Positions 25,567 through 34,137 of a stretch of 64,000 nt of DNA are shown here, in pieces. The translations under genes and the position numbers were made by a program. The stretch is from the NCBI GenBank assembly GCA_963730365.1, contig CAVSRM010000015.1, forward strand, positions 62,001 through 126,000, in the 5' to 3' direction. Below the pieces are notes generated by a model, which did not search any database, was not told the DNA's origin, and worked only from the letters and a program-made list of their open reading frames with translations. The stretch is from Fodinibacter sp963730365 (GTDB lineage: Bacteria > Actinomycetota > Actinomycetes > Actinomycetales > Dermatophilaceae). Each line of letters begins with the position of its first letter. The first letter of the stretch is position 1.

Positions 25567-26832
25567 GTGAGCAGCACGACCGCCCCGAGCCGCCCGCGGC
25601 CGGGAGGCACCAGCGGCAGGAGCCGCGGCCGGGAGTGGCTCGCCCGCATGGACTCACCGGTGACGACGTACTACCTGCTGGTGTGCGTCGCCGCAGCGCT
25701 CGTGATCTTCGGCCTGATCATGGTGCTCTCGGCCTCGTCCATCGTCTCGCTGGACCAGACGTCATCGGCCTACTCGATCTTCCTCAGCCAGCTCGTCTTC
25801 GCGGCCATCGGCACCGTGGCGCTGCTCGTCGCCTCGCGCATCCCGGTCGCGGGGTGGAAGAAGCTCGCCCTGCCGCTGCTCGTCGTGGCCGTCGTCCTCC
25901 AGCTGCTCGTCCTGACCCCGCTCGGCGTCGAGGTCCAGGGCAACCGCAACTGGATCCGCCTGGGGCCGATCACGGTCCAGCCCTCCGAGATCATCAAGCT
26001 CGGGCTCGTGCTCTCGGGCGGACTGGTCCTCGGTGCCAAGCGCAAGCACCTGTCCTCGTTCAGCCACGTCGTCGTCCCCTACCTCGTTCCGCTGGTCGCC
26101 GTGGCCGTCGGGTCCGTCGTCCTGGGCCATGACCTGGGCACCGTGATGATCCTGGGGGCCATCGTCGCCGGCGTGCTCTTCGCCGCTGGGATCCCGCTGC
26201 GGTGGTTCGCCTTCGCCGGTGCCCCCTTCGTGGCGATGGCGGTCGCGTTCATCGTGACCAGCCCCAACCGACTCGGGCGCTTCGACGTGTGGCTCGGGCG
26301 GGACACCAACGAGTTCGGCGCGGCCCGGCAGCCGATCCACGGCCGCTACGCGCTGGCCGACGGTGGTTGGTTCGGCCTGGGTCTGGGCGCGAGCCGGGAG
26401 AAGTGGGGTCTGCTGTCCGAGCCGCACAACGACTTCATCTTCGCGATCATCGGAGAGGAGCTCGGTCTGCCGGGCACCCTCGCCGTCCTCGTCCTCTTCG
26501 CCGGCCTCGCGCTGGCGTGCTACCGGTTGGTCACGCGCTCCTCGGACTTCTTCGTGCGGGTGTGCACGGCCGGCATCATGACCTGGATCCTCGTCCAGGC
26601 CCTCATCAACATCGGGGCAGTGATCAACCTGCTCCCGGTCATCGGCGTCCCGCTGCCCCTGGTGTCCTCCGGCGGCTCCTCACTGGTCACGACGATGTTC
26701 GCCCTGGGGATACTCCTGTCCTTCGCCAGAGCCGAACCCGGCTGTGCCGAGGCGCTGTCCGCGCGCCCCTCCGCGATGCGACGCACCCTCGCCATCCTCC
26801 CCGGGGCCTCTCGGCGAAGGGCTCGCGCGTGA
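25567..26832 (+). CDS. ftsW: Septal peptidoglycan glycosyltransferase FtsW (SEDS)
   Basis: 421 residues from GTG 25567, two bases after the murD stop. About ten membrane helices; the SEDS features GNRNWIRLGPITVQPSEIIKLGL and GRDTNEFGAARQPIHGRYAL with GGWFGLGLGASREKWGLLSEPHNDFIFAIIGEELG are conserved, as is PVIGVPLPLVSSGGSSLV. FtsW polymerises lipid II into glycan strands with the class B enzyme FtsI at the septum. The C terminus is a short basic tail that overlaps the murG start. Confidence 0.95.
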   Translation: MSSTTAPSRPRPGGTSGRSRGREWLARMDSPVTTYYLLVCVAAALVIFGLIMVLSASSIVSLDQTSSAYSIFLSQLVFAAIGTVALLVASRIPVAGWKKLALPLLVVAVVLQLLVLTPLGVEVQGNRNWIRLGPITVQPSEIIKLGLVLSGGLVLGAKRKHLSSFSHVVVPYLVPLVAVAVGSVVLGHDLGTVMILGAIVAGVLFAAGIPLRWFAFAGAPFVAMAVAFIVTSPNRLGRFDVWLGRDTNEFGAARQPIHGRYALADGGWFGLGLGASREKWGLLSEPHNDFIFAIIGEELGLPGTLAVLVLFAGLALACYRLVTRSSDFFVRVCTAGIMTWILVQALINIGAVINLLPVIGVPLPLVSSGGSSLVTTMFALGILLSFARAEPGCAEALSARPSAMRRTLAILPGASRRRARA

Positions 26833-27920
26833 GCGGGAACGGCCCCGGCGCGGTCCTCCTCGCGGGCGGGGGCACGGCGGGCCACGTCTCGCCCCTCCTG
26901 GCCCTGGCCGACTGCCTGCGCCGCCGCGACCCCGACATCGCGATCTCGGTGCTCGGGACGGCTGCGGGGCTCGAGGCGCGCCTGGTGCCGGAGCGGGGCT
27001 ACCCCCTGCTCGAGGTCCCGAAGGTGCCCTTCCCCCGCAGGCCCTCGGCCGACGTGCTGCGTCTCCCGGGCAACCTGAGGGCGGCGGTCCGCGCGGCCGA
27101 GGACGCCATCGACTCCACGGCTGCAGAGGTCGTCGTCGGGTTCGGGGGGTACGTGTCGGCACCCGCATACCTCGCCGCCCGCCGTCGGGGCATCCCCATC
27201 GTCGTCCACGAGCAGAACGCCCGTCCCGGCCTGGCGAACCGCCTCGGCGCCCGCTTCGCGGCGGCCGTGGCCGTGACCTTCCCCGGCACTGCCCTGCGGC
27301 ACGCCACGGTCACGGGCATGCCACTGCGCCCCGAGATCGGCTCCCTCGACCGGGCGGCGTCCCGCGAGGAGGCCCTGGCCCACTTCGGCCTCGGGGGTGC
27401 GCCGACACTCCTCGTGACGGGTGGCTCGCTCGGCGCGCAACGGCTCAACGAGGCCTTCGCCGCGGCCGCAGGAGCGCTCACGGGCGCGGGGGTCCAGGTG
27501 CTGCACATCACCGGCGCCGGCAAGGAGGTCGCGGCGCCATCCGGGGGGCCCGTTCCCTACGTCGTGCTGTCCTACTGCGACCGGATGGACCTCGCCTACG
27601 CGGCGGCCGACCTCGTCGTCGCGCGCTCGGGGGCGAACACGGTCTGCGAGCTCACCGCCGTGGGCCTCCCCGCCATCTACGTGCCGCTGCCCATCGGCAA
27701 CGGTGAGCAGCGGCTCAACGCCGCGGCCGTGGTCGCCGCCGGAGGTGGCCGCCTCGTGGACGACGCCGAGGTGAACCGTGAGTGGGTCGAGCGGGTCGTG
27801 GTCCCCCTTGCGCTGGATCGCCAGGGCGTCGAGGCGATGGCCGGGGCTGCCGCCTCGGTGGGCGAGCGGGACGGCGACGAGCTGCTCGCCGACCTGGTCC
27901 TCGCGACCCGGGAGCGCTGA
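26829..27920 (+). CDS. murG: UDP-GlcNAc:undecaprenyl-pyrophosphoryl-MurNAc-pentapeptide GlcNAc transferase
   Basis: 363 residues from GTG 26829 (GTGA overlap with ftsW). A GT-B glycosyltransferase at the inner face of the membrane that converts lipid I to lipid II. The glycine-rich loop GGGTAGHVSPLLALA, EQNARPGLANR, TGGSLGAQRLNEA and the donor-binding RSGANTVCELTAVGLPAIYVPLP... NGEQRLNA are all present. The C-terminal domain is complete. Only three bases separate it from murC. Confidence 0.96.
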   Translation: MSGNGPGAVLLAGGGTAGHVSPLLALADCLRRRDPDIAISVLGTAAGLEARLVPERGYPLLEVPKVPFPRRPSADVLRLPGNLRAAVRAAEDAIDSTAAEVVVGFGGYVSAPAYLAARRRGIPIVVHEQNARPGLANRLGARFAAAVAVTFPGTALRHATVTGMPLRPEIGSLDRAASREEALAHFGLGGAPTLLVTGGSLGAQRLNEAFAAAAGALTGAGVQVLHITGAGKEVAAPSGGPVPYVVLSYCDRMDLAYAAADLVVARSGANTVCELTAVGLPAIYVPLPIGNGEQRLNAAAVVAAGGGRLVDDAEVNREWVERVVVPLALDRQGVEAMAGAAASVGERDGDELLADLVLATRER

Positions 27921-27923
27921 GCC

Positions 27924-29384
27924 GTGGACGTCATCGGCGGACGCTTCGACGTCACCGGGCCGGTACCCGAGCTCGCCCGGATGGGCCACGTGCACCTCAT
28001 CGCCATCGGCGGCGCCGGCATGTCCGCCGTCGCCAGGCTGCTGCTCGCGCGAGGGGTGGAGGTCAGCGGCTCCGACCAGTCCGACGGCCCGGCCCTCGAG
28101 TCGCTCCGGGCTGCGGGCGCTCGGGTGCACGTCGGGCACGACCCCACCCAGGTCTCGGATGCCGACACCGTGGTCGTGTCCTCGGCGATCCCCGAGGACA
28201 ACGTGGAGCTGGCGGCCGCTCGAGCGGCCGGGGTCCCCGTGCTGCACCGGTCCCAGGCGCTGGCCGCGGTGATGGGCGGGTCGCGCCGGGTGGCGATCGC
28301 CGGAGCCAACGGCAAGACGACGACCACGTCGATGCTCGCCGTCGCCCTCACGCACGCCGGTGCCGACCCGTCGTTCGCCTCGGGAGCGGAGATCGCCCAG
28401 CTCGGCACCAACGCCGCCCTGGGGGCCGGGGATGCCTTCGTCGTCGAGGCTGACGAGTCGGACGGATCGTTCCTCGCGTACCGGCCGGAGATCGCCGTGG
28501 TCACCAATGTCCAGCCCGACCACCTGGACTTCTACGGGACGACCGAACGGCTGGTTGACGCCTACACCGCCTTCGCCGAGTCGCTCACCGACGGCGGTCT
28601 GCTCGTCGCCTGCTGGGACGACGCCGGGTCCCGCGCCCTGGCTGAGCGGACGCGGTCCCGGGGCTCCCGCGTCGTGACCTACGGACGGTCCGAGGGCGCC
28701 GACCTGCACATCGAGGCCACCTCCGAGACGGGGCTGGGCACCCGGTCGACCATCCGTCACCTCGGGGTCCCGCGCGTCCTCGACCTCATGGTGCCCGGAG
28801 GGCACAACGTCGAGAACGCGTGTGCGGCACTGCTGGCGGCGTGCACCGGTCTGGGTGCCGATGTCGACGACGTGCTCGGCGGCCTGGCGACGTTCGCCGG
28901 CGCCAGGCGCCGCTTCGAGGTCCGCGGCGAGGTGCGCGGTGTGACGGTGGTGGACGACTACGCCCACAACGCGCCGAAGGTCGCGGCCGTCGTGGGCACG
29001 GCCTCCGCGCTGGTGCGACGAAGCGGTGACGGCAGGCTCCACGTGATCTTCCAGCCGCACCTGTACTCCCGCACCCGGGACTTCGCCGCCGAGTTCGCCC
29101 GGGCGCTGGCCCCGGCCGACGACGTGGTGGTCCTCGACGTCTACGGGGCGCGGGAGAGTCCGGTGGAGGGCGTGAGCTCCGCCCTCATCGGCGACCCGCT
29201 CGCGGCCCTGGACCCCGGGCCCGACACGGTGGAGGTGGGCGGGGCGCCCGCCGACGTGGTGCACCGGGTGGCCGCGCGAGCGGAACGTGGCGACCTCGTC
29301 CTCACGGTGGGCGCCGGCGACGTCACGGCCTTGGCGCCGCTCCTCCTGGAGGCCCTACGACGCACCGGGGGAGGAGAGCCATGA
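27924..29384 (+). CDS. murC: UDP-N-acetylmuramate:L-alanine ligase
   Basis: 486 residues from GTG 27924. First of the Mur ligases; adds L-alanine to UDP-MurNAc. HLIAIGGAGMSAVARLLL is the N-terminal nucleotide-binding segment, GANGKTTT the P-loop (residues 127-134), FVVEADESDGSFL and NVQPDHLDFYG the metal/carbamate region, and VDDYAHNAPKVAAV with FQPHLYSRT the C-terminal domain. Length is normal. It overlaps ftsQ by 4 bp (ATGA). Confidence 0.97.
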   Translation: MDVIGGRFDVTGPVPELARMGHVHLIAIGGAGMSAVARLLLARGVEVSGSDQSDGPALESLRAAGARVHVGHDPTQVSDADTVVVSSAIPEDNVELAAARAAGVPVLHRSQALAAVMGGSRRVAIAGANGKTTTTSMLAVALTHAGADPSFASGAEIAQLGTNAALGAGDAFVVEADESDGSFLAYRPEIAVVTNVQPDHLDFYGTTERLVDAYTAFAESLTDGGLLVACWDDAGSRALAERTRSRGSRVVTYGRSEGADLHIEATSETGLGTRSTIRHLGVPRVLDLMVPGGHNVENACAALLAACTGLGADVDDVLGGLATFAGARRRFEVRGEVRGVTVVDDYAHNAPKVAAVVGTASALVRRSGDGRLHVIFQPHLYSRTRDFAAEFARALAPADDVVVLDVYGARESPVEGVSSALIGDPLAALDPGPDTVEVGGAPADVVHRVAARAERGDLVLTVGAGDVTALAPLLLEALRRTGGGEP

Positions 29385-30142
29385 GTCTCGGCACCCACAC
29401 CCGATCCGGGGAGGGCTCGCGTGGCCTCTCCTCCTCGACAAGCAGGTTCCGGGAGCGGTCCCTGGCCCGGCGGAGGCGACCCTGGCGCCGCGTGCTGGCC
29501 ACGCTCGCCGCGGTGGCGGTCACCGCCGGACTCGTCTGGGTCGTGGGGTGGAGCACCGTGTTCGCCGTCCAGGACGTGGAGGTCCTCGGGGTGAGCGGCG
29601 CCGAGGCCGACGCCGTGGCTGCCCTCGTCGAGGTCCCCGAGGACACCCCGCTCGTGCGAGTCGACACCGCAGCCGTGGCGGACCGCGTGCGAGCGCGCGT
29701 CACCGTCGCCGAGGTCTCGGTCCGCCGGTCCTGGCCCGGCACGCTGACCGTGGACGTCGTCGGGCGGACTCCGGCCATCGTCCTGAAGAACCCTGAAGGT
29801 CAACTAGAGGTTGTGGATGCCACGGGCGTCGCCTTCGGCGTTGTCAAGAAGGCGCCCAAGGGCATTCCGGTCGTCACCGCCACGACGTCCGGAGGTACCA
29901 CCCGGGAGGCGCTTCGCTCGGCCCTCGCGCTCCTCGACGAGCTGCCGCCGGACCTGGCCGAGAAGGTGACCTCGGTGCGGGTCAGCAGCGCCAACCTCAT
30001 CACCTTCACGCTCGGCTCACGCACGGTGGTGTGGGGTGGGGGCGAGGAGAGCGCCCGCAAGGTGGCCATCCTCCAGGCGTTGCTGGCGACCAAGGCCAAG
30101 ACCATCGACGTCAGCGCGCCGGACACCCCCGTCACGCGGTAG
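29381..30142 (+). CDS. ftsQ: Cell division protein FtsQ
   Basis: 253 residues from ATG 29381. Basic cytoplasmic tail with LARRRRPWRRVLATLAAV, one membrane helix (~45-65, AVTAGLVWVVGWSTVFAV), then a POTRA-type domain (VQDVEVLGVSGAEADAVAAL... VRVDTAAVADRVRARVTVAEVSVRRSWPGTLTVDVVGRTPA) and the FtsQ/DivIB C domain. The VxVxRxWPxTLxIxVxER-like segment is diagnostic. FtsQ scaffolds FtsL/FtsB and FtsWI. Position between murC and ftsZ is standard for Actinobacteria. Confidence 0.92.
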   Translation: MSLGTHTRSGEGSRGLSSSTSRFRERSLARRRRPWRRVLATLAAVAVTAGLVWVVGWSTVFAVQDVEVLGVSGAEADAVAALVEVPEDTPLVRVDTAAVADRVRARVTVAEVSVRRSWPGTLTVDVVGRTPAIVLKNPEGQLEVVDATGVAFGVVKKAPKGIPVVTATTSGGTTREALRSALALLDELPPDLAEKVTSVRVSSANLITFTLGSRTVVWGGGEESARKVAILQALLATKAKTIDVSAPDTPVTR

Positions 30143-30274
30143 GGCCGCTGGCCCGCTGAAGCCGGGTCCGGCCTGCGGCTCGTGTGGCGCGAGGGAATGT
30201 TGGGGCGAATGAGGCGAATGTGACTCGCCGTGCGAAGATTTCCTCGAAGGATGCCGCGACACGCCCGCCGCGTC

Positions 30275-30347
30275 TTTGCCAGAGCCCGGGACCCGACCTA
30301 GCGTCATCCCATCGAACCGTGACCAAACCGTTACTGTCAAGTAAACG
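30275..30347 (+). promoter_or_regulatory. ftsZ upstream region: candidate promoter and dyad
   Basis: The 270-bp gap between ftsQ and ftsZ holds TTTGCC (30275-30280), 18 bases, TAGCGT (30299-30304), a plausible housekeeping promoter, and further down an AT-rich dyad GTTACT (30330-30335) with AGTAAAC (30340-30346). FtsZ having its own promoters is usual in Actinobacteria. The dyad could be an operator but no regulator is suggested by context. Confidence 0.4.
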
Positions 30348-30412
30348 TTTAGGGTTTCGGAAGAGCGCGAAACACCCGACCGAACGCCGTGAACCAGTGG
30401 AAGGCCCGCAAA

Positions 30413-31645
30413 GTGGCAGCACCCCAGAACTACCTCGCCGTCATCAAGGTCGTCGGCATCGGCGGCGGCGGCGTCAACGCCATCAACCGGATGATCGAGG
30501 TCGGCCTCAAGGGCGTCGAGTTCATCGCGGTCAACACCGATGCGCAGGCCCTGCTCATGAGCGACGCCGACGTCAAGCTCGACGTCGGTCGCGAGCTCAC
30601 CCGCGGCCTGGGCGCCGGCGCCGACCCCGAGGTGGGCAAGAAGGCCGCCGAGGACCACGCCGAGGAGATCGAGGAGGTCCTCAAGGGGGCCGACATGGTC
30701 TTCGTCACCGCCGGCGAGGGAGGCGGCACCGGCACCGGGGGAGCCCCGGTGGTCGCCCGCATCGCCAAGGGCCTGGGTGCCCTGACGATCGGCGTCGTGA
30801 CCCGTCCGTTCACCTTCGAGGGTCGCCGGCGCGCGAACCAGGCAGAGTCGGGCATCGCCTCGCTGCGCGAGGAGGTCGACACCCTCATCGTCATCCCCAA
30901 CGACCGACTGCTCTCGATCAGCGACCGTGGCGTGTCCATGCTCGACGCCTTCCGCAGCGCCGACCAGGTGCTGCTCTCGGGTGTGCAGGGGATCACCGAC
31001 CTCATCACGACCCCGGGGCTGATCAACCTCGACTTCGCCGACGTCAAGTCGGTGATGCAGGGCGCCGGCTCGGCCCTCATGGGCATCGGATCCGCACGAG
31101 GGGAGGACCGCGCCGTCCAGGCGGCGGAGCTCGCCATCTCGAGCCCGCTCCTGGAGGCGAGCATCGACGGCGCCCACGGAGTCCTGCTCTCCATCCAGGG
31201 CGGAAGCGACCTGGGGCTCTTCGAGATCAACGAGGCGGCCCGGCTCGTCCAGGAAGCCGCCCACCCCGAGGCGAACATCATCTTCGGCGCGGTCATCGAC
31301 GACGCCCTCGGCGACGAGGTCAGGGTCACCGTCATCGCGGCGGGCTTCGACGGCGGCGCCCCGGTGCGTCGCAATGACGACCGAGCGCTCGGCACGATCC
31401 AGGGGCACAGCACGGCGGCCCCGGCCGCTGCCGCAGAGGCGCCGGAAGCCGCCCCGGTCCAGGCCCCTGCGCCCTCTCACGCGCAGCAGCACGACCAGGC
31501 GGAGCCGAGCGGATCACCCGACGAGGCGGTGAGCACCGAGCACGACGCCACGCGGGTCGAACCGGCCCGCACCCAGCCGGCGCCGCCGCGCACGGTGACC
31601 TTCGACGACGGCGACGACCTCGACGTGCCCGACTTCCTCAGGTAG
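30413..31645 (+). CDS. ftsZ: Cell division GTPase FtsZ
   Basis: 410 residues from GTG 30413 (GGAAGG at 30399-30404, spacing 8). Tubulin-like GTPase forming the Z ring. VVGIGGGGVNAINRM binds nucleotide, GGGTGTG is the tubulin signature at residues 103-109, NLDFADVKSVM is the T7 loop with the catalytic Asp, and GATRGEDRA-like GSARGEDRAVQAAE follows. A Pro/Ala/Glu-rich linker leads to the conserved C-terminal peptide DDLDVPDFLR, which binds SepF and other partners. I preferred 30413 over the in-frame GTG 30389 because AAPQNYLAVIKVVGIGG is the typical actinobacterial beginning. Confidence 0.98.
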   Translation: MAAPQNYLAVIKVVGIGGGGVNAINRMIEVGLKGVEFIAVNTDAQALLMSDADVKLDVGRELTRGLGAGADPEVGKKAAEDHAEEIEEVLKGADMVFVTAGEGGGTGTGGAPVVARIAKGLGALTIGVVTRPFTFEGRRRANQAESGIASLREEVDTLIVIPNDRLLSISDRGVSMLDAFRSADQVLLSGVQGITDLITTPGLINLDFADVKSVMQGAGSALMGIGSARGEDRAVQAAELAISSPLLEASIDGAHGVLLSIQGGSDLGLFEINEAARLVQEAAHPEANIIFGAVIDDALGDEVRVTVIAAGFDGGAPVRRNDDRALGTIQGHSTAAPAAAAEAPEAAPVQAPAPSHAQQHDQAEPSGSPDEAVSTEHDATRVEPARTQPAPPRTVTFDDGDDLDVPDFLR

Positions 31646-31672
31646 GGGCACGAGGAGCACCACGGACGACGT

Positions 31673-31698
31673 GGGCGGGCCGGACATCCGGCCCGCCC
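31673..31698 (+). terminator. Hairpin after ftsZ
   Basis: Perfect 11-bp GC stem GGGCGGGCCGG / CCGGCCCGCCC with loop ACAT, 28 bp after the ftsZ stop and 22 bp before pgeF. No T tract, as is common in high-GC Actinobacteria. May end or attenuate the ftsZ transcript. Confidence 0.65.
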
Positions 31699-31719
31699 GC
31701 CGCCGTCTACGGTGGGGTC

Positions 31720-32430
31720 ATGTTCGCCTGGCAGGAGGACCGCGCCGGGGTGCGCCGTGCCGTCACCTCGCGGGGTGGCGGGGTGAGCGAGGGCACGTAT
31801 GCCGGGCTCAACCTCGGCTCGCACGTGGGGGACCGGCCCGAGCACGTCTCGGAGAACCGTGGGCGACTCTCCGCCGCCATCGGCGCGCCCGTCGCCTACA
31901 TGGACCAGTGTCACGGCACCACCGTCGAGGTCCTCGACGCCGTGCCGTCCCAGCCCCCGAGCGCCGACGCGCTCGTCACCGACCGGCCCGGCCTCGCGCT
32001 GGCCGCGCTGGTCGCCGACTGCGTCCCCGTCCTCCTCGCCGACCCCGGCGCCGGCGTCGTCGCCGCTGTCCACGCGGGGCGCCTCGGGATGGTCGGCGGC
32101 GTCGTCATGCGGGCCCTGGACACGATGCGGGAGCTGGGGGCGCGGCAGATCGATGCCGTCGTGGGACCGTCGGTGTGCCCTCGCTGCTACGAGGTGCCCG
32201 AGGCCATGCGCGATGAGGTTGCTGTCGTATCGCCCGTCTCGGCAGCGGTCTCCTGGACGGGAACTGCGGCGCTCGACGTCGCCTCGGGGGTCGTGGACCA
32301 GCTGGCCGGGGGCGGGGCCGTCGTGCGCTGGCTGCCCGGGTGTGCGCGCGAGGACCCGACGCTGTACTCGCACCGCCGCGACGGGACGACCGGGCGGTTC
32401 GCCGGGCTGGTCCTGCTGGGACCGTCATGA
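31720..32430 (+). CDS. pgeF: YfiH/PgeF-type protein (multicopper polyphenol oxidase family fold)
   Basis: 236 residues from ATG 31720. Family signatures: NLGSHVGD near the start, QCHGTTVEVL (His metal ligand), ADALVTDRPGLALAALVADCVPVLL (Cys ligand), AAVHAGRLGM (second His) and GPSVCPRCYEV. Characterised members act on purine nucleosides (phosphorolysis or deamination), and E. coli YfiH is described as peptidoglycan editing factor that keeps serine out of the stem peptide. A position just after ftsZ is conserved in Actinobacteria. The ATGA overlap couples it to the YggS-type gene. The exact substrate here is uncertain. Confidence 0.88.
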   Translation: MFAWQEDRAGVRRAVTSRGGGVSEGTYAGLNLGSHVGDRPEHVSENRGRLSAAIGAPVAYMDQCHGTTVEVLDAVPSQPPSADALVTDRPGLALAALVADCVPVLLADPGAGVVAAVHAGRLGMVGGVVMRALDTMRELGARQIDAVVGPSVCPRCYEVPEAMRDEVAVVSPVSAAVSWTGTAALDVASGVVDQLAGGGAVVRWLPGCAREDPTLYSHRRDGTTGRFAGLVLLGPS

Positions 32431-33125
32431 GCGCCCGCCGCGAGGAGCTGGCCGCGTCCCTGGGCCGGGTGCGGGAGCGGATCGAGCAGGCGGCACTGGC
32501 CGCTGACCGCCGACCCGAGGGCATCGAGCTCGTCGTCGTGACGAAGTTCTTCCCTGCCTCGGACGTCGACCTGCTCGCCGACCTCGGTGTGCGGAACGTC
32601 GGAGAGAACCGCGACCAGGAAGCGGCCGCGAAGTGCGCGGAGCTGGCGCGCCGCGAGCAGCTGACGGTGCACTTCATCGGCCAGCTCCAGACCAACAAGG
32701 TCTCCTCGGTGGTCGGCTACGCAGACGTCGTGCAGTCCGTCGACCGGGTGAAGCTGGCGCGTGCCCTCGGCCGAGCCTGTGAGACGGCGGGACGGCGCCT
32801 CGACGTGCTCGTCCAGGTCGGGTTGGACACCTCGGGCGGACGCGGCGGCTGCGCCCCGGCCGACGTGCCGGCCCTGGCGGAGGTGATCTCCTCCACGCCG
32901 TCGCTGCGCCTGCGAGGCGTGATGGCGGTGGCACCCGTCGACGCCGATCCGGGGGCGGCGTTCGAGAAGCTGCAGGAGGTCGGAGCCGTCGTCCGCGGCG
33001 ACCACCCGGACGCGACGTGGGTGTCGGCGGGAATGAGCGCCGACCTCGAGGAGGCGGTCGCTGCTGGTGCGACACACCTGCGTGTCGGGTCCGCAATCCT
33101 CGGATCTCGTCCGCCCCACCGGTAA
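32427..33125 (+). CDS. YggS/PLPBP family pyridoxal-phosphate homeostasis protein
   Basis: 232 residues from ATG 32427. Fold type III PLP-binding protein: LVVVTKFFPASDV contains the PLP lysine, GENRDQEAAAKC replaces the usual GENYVQE, HFIGQLQTNK is strongly conserved, and SAGMSADLEEAVAAGATHLRVGSAILG is the C-terminal phosphate-binding segment. The family regulates vitamin B6 and amino-acid balance without known catalysis. In Actinobacteria and Firmicutes it is encoded between ftsZ and sepF, as here. Confidence 0.92.
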   Translation: MSARREELAASLGRVRERIEQAALAADRRPEGIELVVVTKFFPASDVDLLADLGVRNVGENRDQEAAAKCAELARREQLTVHFIGQLQTNKVSSVVGYADVVQSVDRVKLARALGRACETAGRRLDVLVQVGLDTSGGRGGCAPADVPALAEVISSTPSLRLRGVMAVAPVDADPGAAFEKLQEVGAVVRGDHPDATWVSAGMSADLEEAVAAGATHLRVGSAILGSRPPHR

Positions 33126-33181
33126 CTTCGGTCACGACGCACGGCGCCGAAGAGGCGGGGCCGACGACCAAGGAGCACTCA

Positions 33182-33652
33182 ATGGCTGGCGCGCTGCGCA
33201 AGACGATGGTCTACCTCGGCCTCGCGGAGGACCAAGGTCGTTACGACGACGAGTTCTACGAGGAGTACGACGAGCAGCAGGCGGAGGAGCCGGAGCACCG
33301 AGGTGCGGAGGTCACCCACCTGCCGACCCGGCACACCGTCGCCGAGGTGGTGCGCAGCCCTGAGGCGGGCGGTGTCTCGCGGATCACGACGATCCACCCT
33401 CGCACGTACAACGAGGCCAAGACGATCGGGGAGAACTTCCGCGACGGCATCCCCGTCATCATGAACCTCACCGACATGAGCGACTCCGACGCCAAGCGCC
33501 TCGTCGACTTCGCGGCAGGGCTCGTCTTCGGCCTTCGCGGTTCGATCGAGCGGGTGACGTCGAAGGTGTTCCTGCTCTCACCCGAGACCGTCGAGGTCAA
33601 CGCGGAAGAGGGTCCTGCCACCGCCGGGCGGAGCGTGTTCAACCAGAGCTGA
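33182..33652 (+). CDS. sepF: Cell division protein SepF
   Basis: 156 residues from ATG 33182 (AAGGAG at 33169-33174). The N-terminal GALRKTMVYLGLAED is the membrane-targeting amphipathic helix; an acidic linker (YDDEFYEEYDEQQAEEPEH) follows; the C-terminal domain contains HPRTYNEAKTIGENFRDGIP, VIMNLTDMSDSDAKRLVDFA and GLVFGLRGSIERVTSKVFLLSP, diagnostic for SepF. It dimerises, binds the FtsZ tail and anchors the Z ring, an essential role in Actinobacteria that lack FtsA. Confidence 0.96.
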   Translation: MAGALRKTMVYLGLAEDQGRYDDEFYEEYDEQQAEEPEHRGAEVTHLPTRHTVAEVVRSPEAGGVSRITTIHPRTYNEAKTIGENFRDGIPVIMNLTDMSDSDAKRLVDFAAGLVFGLRGSIERVTSKVFLLSPETVEVNAEEGPATAGRSVFNQS

Positions 33653-33698
33653 CGGGGCGCCGCTCCCACCGGAGCACGCGTCGGTCACACTTCATCCC

Positions 33699-33974
33699 AT
33701 GAATGCCGTCCTCGCGGTTCTGCGATTCGTCGTCTTCCTCTACTTCCTCGTGCTCATCGGTCGCGTCGTCTTCGACTGGATCCAGATGTTCGCCCGTGAC
33801 TGGCGGCCGCGCGGTGTGGTGCTCCTCGTGGCGGAGCCGATCTACACCCTGACCGAGCCCCCCTTGCGGGCGCTTCGCAAGGTGATCCCCCCGCTGCGCC
33901 TGGGTGGCGTCTCGCTGGATCTGTCCTTCATGGTCCTCTTCTTCGCCGTCTACCTCCTGATGATCCTGCTCTGA
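33699..33974 (+). CDS. YggT family membrane protein
   Basis: 91 residues with two hydrophobic segments: AVLRFVVFLYFLVLIGRVVF and LSFMVLFFAVYLLMILL, separated by the conserved EPIYTLTEPPLRALRKVIPP loop of the YggT family. Position between sepF and divIVA is a hallmark of the actinobacterial cluster. The function is unknown; a role in division-site or envelope maintenance is inferred from synteny. Confidence 0.9.
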   Translation: MNAVLAVLRFVVFLYFLVLIGRVVFDWIQMFARDWRPRGVVLLVAEPIYTLTEPPLRALRKVIPPLRLGGVSLDLSFMVLFFAVYLLMILL

Positions 33975-34137
33975 GGGCCAAGGCCGGGGCCGGTGCTGTG
34001 TTCACCGTGCGCAGCGGTGCTGCCCACGCGCGCGAGATCCCGTAGTCTGGCGGTCCGGAGCTTTCCTCCACGCGTGGATGGAGCGTGTGTCGGGGGCCCG
34101 GACGACCGTGACCAGATGGCCAGCCCAGGAGTTGACA

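Noticed and set aside
26520..29264. Long minus-strand open frame across murG and murC
   Set aside because: It is the antisense shadow of two certain genes; no recognisable domain, and its limits do not respect gene borders.
30389..30412. GTG 30389 as the ftsZ start
   Set aside because: It would add MNQWKARK before the conserved AAPQNYLAV beginning, and GGAAGG at 30399-30404 is well placed for GTG 30413.
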